Source: Rhynchonema sp. JSB1_4
Taxonomy: Eukaryota > Nematoda > Chromadorea > Monhysterida > Xyalidae
NCBI GenBank assembly: GCA_030248065.1
Contig: JASAMV010006498.1
Span: 1-22,908, forward strand
Direction: 5' to 3'
DNA: 22,908 bases
The translations under genes were made by a program, and so were the position numbers. Every line of letters begins with the position of its first letter. Within the stretch, counting starts at the first letter, position 1. The notes under the pieces were generated by a model. The model ran no database searches, was not told where the DNA came from, and saw nothing but the letters and a program-made list of their open reading frames with translations. Below, in pieces: positions 18,473-22,908 of this stretch.

Positions 18473-18565
18473 GGCATTATGCACCTCACCATACGCATTA
18501 TGCACGCATGGATTTATAAAGGGGCCTTATGCACCCCACCACACGCATTATGCACGTGTGGATTT
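18473..18565. repeat. Two 43-bp subrepeats rich in CATTATGCAC
   Basis: The segments 18473-18515 and 18523-18565 (period 50) share GCATTATGCAC blocks and end GGATTT. They lie just downstream of the RGG gene's stop codon. The same pair is present in unit 2 at 20916-20958 and 20966-21008. Confidence 0.75.
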
Positions 18566-18579
18566 TCACACCACACAAG

Positions 18580-19602
18580 TCACGTTCTAGTGCTGCATGC
18601 CCGAGGTGCCCGCATGCCAGCACCACACTGATCATGCTCATCACGACGACTCTGATAACCAACGCGTCCAAATCGCGGATCACGCGACTTTGAACGATCA
18701 CCACGTTGGTCACGTCGTTTCCCTGAGCTCGGTCGTGCCTCTTCTGGTTCACACGATGCCGACTGTTGTTTGGCACGCTTACCGCGCCCCATCGCAGGCG
18801 GACCCTGGGGACCTTGTTGGCCCCAGCCACTTGGTTCAGCCGCATCTGACACATTTGGCGCTTGACCAGCCGGCAATGGTTGGCACACCTGTTTCGTTCA
18901 GTAAGCCGCTGGCGGAAACTGCGCCCGCTGTTGCGGCTGTTGTTGTTGCGGTTGTGGCGGGTAGATGACTTGCTGCTGTGGCTGCTGCTGGTACAATTGC
19001 TGCTGCAACGAAGCAATCTGCTGCTGCAGCTGTTGCATCGCAGCACCAGCACCCAGCGGCACCAAGTTCGGACCACTCAACGGACCACGGCCGCCGCGAC
19101 CTCCACGGCCGCCGCCACGACCACCGGCCGAACCAACGCCTCCACGGGGTTGTCGCGCATGCCATGGTTTGCGCGAACGCGACCTGCCACGACCATGTCC
19201 CTTCGCCGGGAACCCACGTCGCGGTGGGATGTCGTTATCGTCGAACATGGCCAGTCCCGCATTGGCACTACTCGCCGTAGTCGCCACAGTTCCATGGGAC
19301 GCCGGACGATCTGGTTGCTCTTCACGCGGTCGCGGAACATCGTGCGCCGACTGCGTACTTGTCGGCCTTCCACCCCCCTCCTGCTCTTGCGACTGACCCA
19401 GTCGCAGCAGGTGTGTGAGGAATTTCATGTAGTTCGCCTGGTCCAGCTGCGTCGGATCAACATGGCTTCGATAGCCATCATTTTCAGTCACCAGACGCGC
19501 GTCCTCCCAATCAGCGGACTTGGCCACACCGCCCAGATAGTCCTTAATGTCTTCAGCAGACACCCAATTGCCATCCAGGCGGGTCAGTTTGTCACACGCC
19601 AT
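18580..19602 (-). pseudogene. RGG/Q-rich protein gene, copy 1, with premature stop
   Basis: This copy is colinear with the gene at 21023-22045. The frame runs from ATG 19602 and stops at TGA 18900-18898 after 234 codons, where copy 2 has CGA (Arg). The rest of the frame remains open to 18580. Of nine differences between the coding copies, eight change the protein (including the stop) and one is silent, which suggests relaxed constraint. It keeps the RGG region and Q-rich region but loses the basic tail. A truncated product is still possible. Confidence 0.7.
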
Positions 19603-19741
19603 CAGATCATTGCTCGTCCAAAAATCAAACACAATTCAAACAAACAAGCAATTTGTGAGAATTTTGGTGAATGCAATCCAACAGCTGACCAAAAGCATAC
19701 CTCTCACGCCCACCGTCGACACACACCCGCATCATACTTAC

Positions 19742-19853
19742 CTCCCACACATGGGCCTGCCACTACACTGTTGCGGACGGCTATTATTTTCTCACAGGGG
19801 TTGCATTCGACCCAGCACAATGTTGTGTTTCCAAAATTGATTCATCTGATATG
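19742..19853 (-). other. Possible non-coding 5' exon of RGG gene, copy 1
   Basis: A consensus donor (GGGAG then GTAAGT, exon edge 19742, minus strand) lies about 140 nt upstream of the ATG, with a usable acceptor (TTTTGGTCAG) 57 nt further on. Neither reading joins the ATG frame upstream, so this would be a 5' UTR intron. Unit 2 has the same sites at 22185. Confidence 0.35.
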
Positions 19854-19871
19854 CTTTATTTCGAAATAAAG
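19854..19871. terminator. Palindromic bidirectional AATAAA, unit 1
   Basis: CTTTATTTCGAAATAAAG is a perfect 18-bp palindrome that places AATAAA on both strands. On the minus strand it lies about 255 nt beyond the stop of the terminal exon at 20125, a sensible poly(A) position. Confidence 0.5.
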
Positions 19872-20124
19872 TTGAACAAACAAGCCAATAACTCAATAAA
19901 CAGCTTCATAAATACAAATAAATACCACAAAATCATAACATGGTCGCTGTTTTTACAAATTTGTTCCTGGAAGTGATTCTCCACAACCGCATGTCGCATC
20001 TTTTTTACGGTTCATGCCATTTGGCGCGACGTTTCTCGGGATCACGTGACAATTGAAGTAAAGGTGGTACAAATATCACAGTTGCCGCTTAAAAAATAGG
20101 CATAATATATCGAGGAAAACATAG

Positions 20125-20334
20125 TCAAAGGTGCATGGGGTACACGAAGATAAAAGCACCATTTTCATGCTTCAATCCAACACTGTCCGTGCGTTGTGTG
20201 ACCCGACTGTAGGCCATCATCAACGTGTCCGATTCCGTTTTTGACGTTGGTTCGACCTCGAGCGATTCGTTGGCAGTTGTTGTGCCGAAAATGGCCGAAT
20301 CATGAGTCGAATGACCACCGGGCGTTGCCGATCC
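20125..20334 (-). CDS. 3'-terminal exon of an unrecognised gene, unit 1 copy
   Basis: On the minus strand CTTTTTGCCACTCTCGCAG is a good 3' splice site, and the frame from 20334 encodes 69 residues ending FVYPMHL and a stop. There is no ATG at the exon start, so it must be an internal or terminal exon. The sequence is Ser/Thr-rich with no domain I know. In unit 1 its upstream exons are cut off by the duplication junction at 20465/20466, so this copy is probably orphaned. Confidence 0.5.
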   Translation of the reverse strand, partial: GSATPGGHSTHDSAIFGTTTANESLEVEPTSKTESDTLMMAYSRVTQRTDSVGLKHENGAFIFVYPMHL

Positions 20335-21022
20335 CTGCGAGAGTGGCAAAAAGAGCGTTAAGTGAAAGCATGCTTTGACGAATAGACAGAAAGCAAAATT
20401 TTCAGTGTTACTCGCTTCTAATCAACCACCCAATCAGTGTGGTTCCTGGTCCGAAGGGGATAGCGGTATGTATATCTGTGGCCCCCTCCCTCGGAAGGGC
20501 GGACGGGTCAATTTTCACGGGTAACTTTGGGTATGCTAACGGGTCTTCGGGGGGGGGGGCACGGCACGGGCGCGGCGCTGTAGCCGGGCCGTAGGCACGG
20601 GTCCCGTCTAGTCACTAAACAAATACACTCAACTCAGTCCGCTCAACAATTAATCAGAGCTCAGAATGTTTGAATTCAGTGCAATCTTATACGTAATCTC
20701 AAGCAGTTTTCTCATATTGTAATCATTAGTTTCACGAAGACGATTCAACGAAGAAGACATGGAAACACTAGGATAGTTATTTTGTATGTCTGACAAATAT
20801 CACCAAATATCTGACACTTTGTCGCGAGTGAAACTTCACAAATCTGACCATAGAAATGTGGAAATAAAATTTGCGCACAAAAGTCAAACACTAAACGTTA
20901 GAAATGCAGACAAGAGGCATTATGCACCTCATCATACGCATTATGCACGCATGGATTTATAAAGGGGCCTTATGCACCCCACCACACGCATTATGCACGT
21001 GTGGATTTTCACACCACACAAG

Positions 21023-22045
21023 TCACGTTCTAGTGCTGCATGCCCGAGGTGCCCGCATGCCAGCACCACACTGATCATGCTCATCACGACGACTCTGATG
21101 ACCAACGCGTCCAAATCGCGGATCACGCGACTTTGAACGATCACCACGTTGGTCACGTCGTTTCCCTGAGCTCGGTCGTGCCTCTTTTGGTTCACACGAT
21201 GCCGACTGTTGTTTGGCACGCTTACCGCGCCCCATCGCGGGCGGACCCTGGGGACCTTGTTGGCCCCAGCCACTTGGTTCAGCCGCATCTGACACATTTG
21301 GCGCTTGACCAGCCGGCAATGGTTGGCACACCTGTTTCGTTCGGTAAGCCGCTGGCGGAAACTGCGCCCGCTGTTGCGGCTGTTGTTGTTGCGGTTGTGG
21401 CGGGTAGATGACTTGCTGCTGTGGCTGCTGCTGGTACAATTGCTGCTGCAACGAAGCAATCTGCTGCTGCAGCTGTTGCATCGCAGCACCACCACCCAGC
21501 GGCACCAAGTTCGGACCACTCAACGGACCACGGCCGCCGCGACCTCCACGGCCGCCGCCACGACCACCGGCCGAACCAACGCCTCCACGGGGTTGTCGCG
21601 CATGCCATGGTTTGCGCGAACGCGACCTGCCACGACCATGTCCCTTCGCCGGGAACCCACGTCGCGGTGGGATGTCGTTATCGTCGTACATGGCCAGTCC
21701 CGCATTGGCACTACTCGCCGTAGTCGCCACAGTTCCATGGGACGCCGGACGATCTGGTTGCTCTTCACGCGGTCGCGGAACATCGTGCGCCGACTGCGTA
21801 CTTGTCGGCCTTCCACCCCCCTCCTGCTCTTGCGACTGACCCAGTCGCAGCAGGTGTGTGAGGAATTTCATGTAGTTCGCCTGGTCCAGCTGCGTCGGAT
21901 CAACATGGCTTCGATAGCCATCAATTTCAGTCACCAGACGCGCGTCCTCCCAATCAGCGGACTTGGCCACACCGCCCAGATAGTCCTTAATGTCTTCAGC
22001 AGACACCCCATTGCCATCCGGGCGGGTCAGTTTGTCACACGCCAT
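21023..22045 (-). CDS. RGG/Q-rich, probably RNA-binding protein, copy 2, intact
   Basis: A 340-aa frame runs from ATG 22045 to the stop at 21023; the open frame extends 10 codons upstream without an ATG. Residues 1-70 (DKLTRPDG, AEDIKDYLGG, YMKFLTHLLRL) may form a small folded region I do not recognise. About 129-174 is a classic RGG/RS stretch (GRGRSRSRK, PRGG, then repeated GRGG). About 188-227 is Gln-rich with QQLQQQ and QQPQQQ blocks. The tail is basic with SKSRDPRFGR. RGG and Q-rich low-complexity tracts of this kind are known in RNA-binding and condensate-forming proteins. The role here is inference from composition. A CCHC or RRM domain is not visible. The minus-strand CATTATGCAC subrepeats lie in its 3' flank. 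Confidence 0.7.
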   Translation of the reverse strand: MACDKLTRPDGNGVSAEDIKDYLGGVAKSADWEDARLVTEIDGYRSHVDPTQLDQANYMKFLTHLLRLGQSQEQEGGGRPTSTQSAHDVPRPREEQPDRPASHGTVATTASSANAGLAMYDDNDIPPRRGFPAKGHGRGRSRSRKPWHARQPRGGVGSAGGRGGGRGGRGGRGPLSGPNLVPLGGGAAMQQLQQQIASLQQQLYQQQPQQQVIYPPQPQQQQPQQRAQFPPAAYRTKQVCQPLPAGQAPNVSDAAEPSGWGQQGPQGPPAMGRGKRAKQQSASCEPKEARPSSGKRRDQRGDRSKSRDPRFGRVGHQSRRDEHDQCGAGMRAPRACSTRT

Positions 22046-22296
22046 CAGATCATTGCTCGGCCAAAAATCAAACACAATTCAAACAAACAAGCAATTTGTG
22101 AGAATTTTGGTGAATGCAATCCAACAGCTGACCAAAAGCATACCTCTCACGCCCACCGTCGACACACACCCGCATCATACTTACCTCCCACACATGGGCC
22201 TGCCACTACACTGTTCCGGACGGCTATTATTTTCTCACAGGGGTTGCATTCGACCCAGCACAATGTTGTGTTTCCAAAATTGATTCATCTGATATG

Positions 22297-22314
22297 CTTT
22301 ATTTCGAAATAAAG
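22297..22314. terminator. Palindromic bidirectional AATAAA, unit 2
   Basis: Same 18-bp palindrome as at 19854-19871, lying beyond the stop of the terminal exon at 22568 on the minus strand. Confidence 0.5.
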
Positions 22315-22567
22315 TTGAACAAACAAGCCAATAACTCAATAAACAGCTTCATAAATACAAATAAATACCACAAAATCATAACATGGTCGCTGTTTTTACA
22401 AATTTGTTCCTGGAAGTGATTCTCCACAACCGCATGTCGCATCTTTTTTACGGTTCATGCCATTTGGCGCGACGTTTCTCGGGATCACGTGACAATTGAA
22501 GTAAAGGTGGTACAAATATCACAGTTGCCGCTTAAAAAATAGGCATAATATATCGAGGAAAACATAG

Positions 22568-22777
22568 TCAAAGGTGCATGGGGTACACGAAGATAAAACC
22601 ACCATTTTCATGCTTCAATCCAACACTGTCCGTGCGTTGTGTGACCCGACTGTAGGCCATCATCAACGTGTCCGATTCCGTTTTTGACGTTGGTTCGACT
22701 TCGAGTGATTCGTTGGCAGTTGTTGTGCCGAAAATGGCCGAATCATGAGTCGAATGACCACCGGGCGTTGCCGATCC
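22568..22777 (-). CDS. 3'-terminal exon of an unrecognised gene, unit 2 copy
   Basis: This copy matches the exon at 20125-20334 with three base differences, two silent and one changing Ala to Gly (NGAF to NGGF). The acceptor CTCTCGCAG precedes 22777, and 69 residues are followed by a stop. Upstream exons, if the gene is whole, lie beyond the window edge. The product is unrecognised: Ser/Thr/Glu-rich with an aromatic C-terminus. Confidence 0.5.
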   Translation of the reverse strand, partial: GSATPGGHSTHDSAIFGTTTANESLEVEPTSKTESDTLMMAYSRVTQRTDSVGLKHENGGFIFVYPMHL

Positions 22778-22908
22778 CTGCGAGAGTGGCAAAAAGAGCG
22801 TTAAGTGAAAGCATGCTTTGACGAATAGACAGAAAGCAAAATTTTCAGTGTTACTCGCTTCTAATCAACCACCCAATCAGTGTGGTTCCTGGTCCGAAGG
22901 GGATAGCG

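Larger units (their letters stand above)
18020..20465. repeat. Tandem 2.44-kb duplication, unit 1
   Basis: This unit is colinear with 20466-22908 at about 99% identity. The only length differences I see are in the G run (14 versus 11). It starts inside the Helitron-like element at GTATGTATATCTGTGG and ends GAAGGGGATAGCG. It carries the terminal exon of one minus-strand gene and an RGG/Q-rich gene. Confidence 0.95.
20466..22908. repeat. Tandem 2.44-kb duplication, unit 2 (ends at window edge)
   Basis: This is a 2443-bp copy of 18020-20465. Its last base corresponds exactly to the last base of unit 1, so the window ends precisely at a unit boundary. Only the part of the Helitron-like element from GTATGTATATCTG onward is included. 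Confidence 0.95.

Noticed and set aside
18862..19869. 335-codon plus-strand frame (and its twin at 21305-22312), Arg/Leu-rich
   Set aside because: It is antisense to the GC-rich RGG/Q gene. Its length follows from repeated codons on the other strand, and it crosses that gene's start region.

Overview
This is nuclear DNA of a eukaryote, most likely an invertebrate animal. The coding frames are cut by short GT-AG introns (about 40-150 nt), AATAAA signals sit behind genes, and the window holds hAT, Helitron, Ty3/Gypsy-like and tRNA-related repeats. I cannot name the species. Nothing bacterial is visible. All gene models below were built by hand from reading frames and splice sites.

Layout. 1-611 (-): 5' part of a deoxynucleoside kinase gene, cut by the window edge. 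1137-4763 (+): a complete nine-exon UPF1-like SF1 helicase, head to head with the kinase across a gap of about 525 bp. 4764-6600: mostly non-coding, with a short direct repeat, a 50-bp minisatellite, a possible terminal exon and a poly(A) signal. 6617-7413 (-): a four-exon, 198-aa gene with a PC4-like central part. 7594-8876 (+): a spliced gene whose C-terminal half resembles a degenerate SGNH hydrolase. It is followed after only 3 nt by a 176-aa ORF of unknown function (8880-9410). 9460-9714 (-): a possible small membrane protein.

From about 9.9 kb the window is a nest of mobile DNA. Two inverted-orientation copies of one TIR element (about 9924-11533 and 16437-17571) lie 5 kb apart. The first carries a hAT-type element, and the second preserves the matching empty site. 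A second hAT-type element with a perfect 8-bp duplication interrupts one of two direct repeats that each contain a tRNA-like sequence. A 0.2-kb inverted-repeat unit holds three conserved 33-bp blocks separated by unrelated 26-27-bp spacers. A Ty3/Gypsy-like 5' LTR, primer-binding site and Gag frame (14366-16380) have no pol behind them.

The last 4.9 kb is a direct tandem duplication of a 2.44-kb unit (18020-20465 and 20466-22908). Its left breakpoint lies inside a 177-bp Helitron-like element. Each unit holds, on the minus strand, a terminal exon of one gene and an RGG/Q-rich gene. The first RGG copy has a premature stop. The window ends exactly at the unit's end, so the array may continue or the assembly may have broken there.
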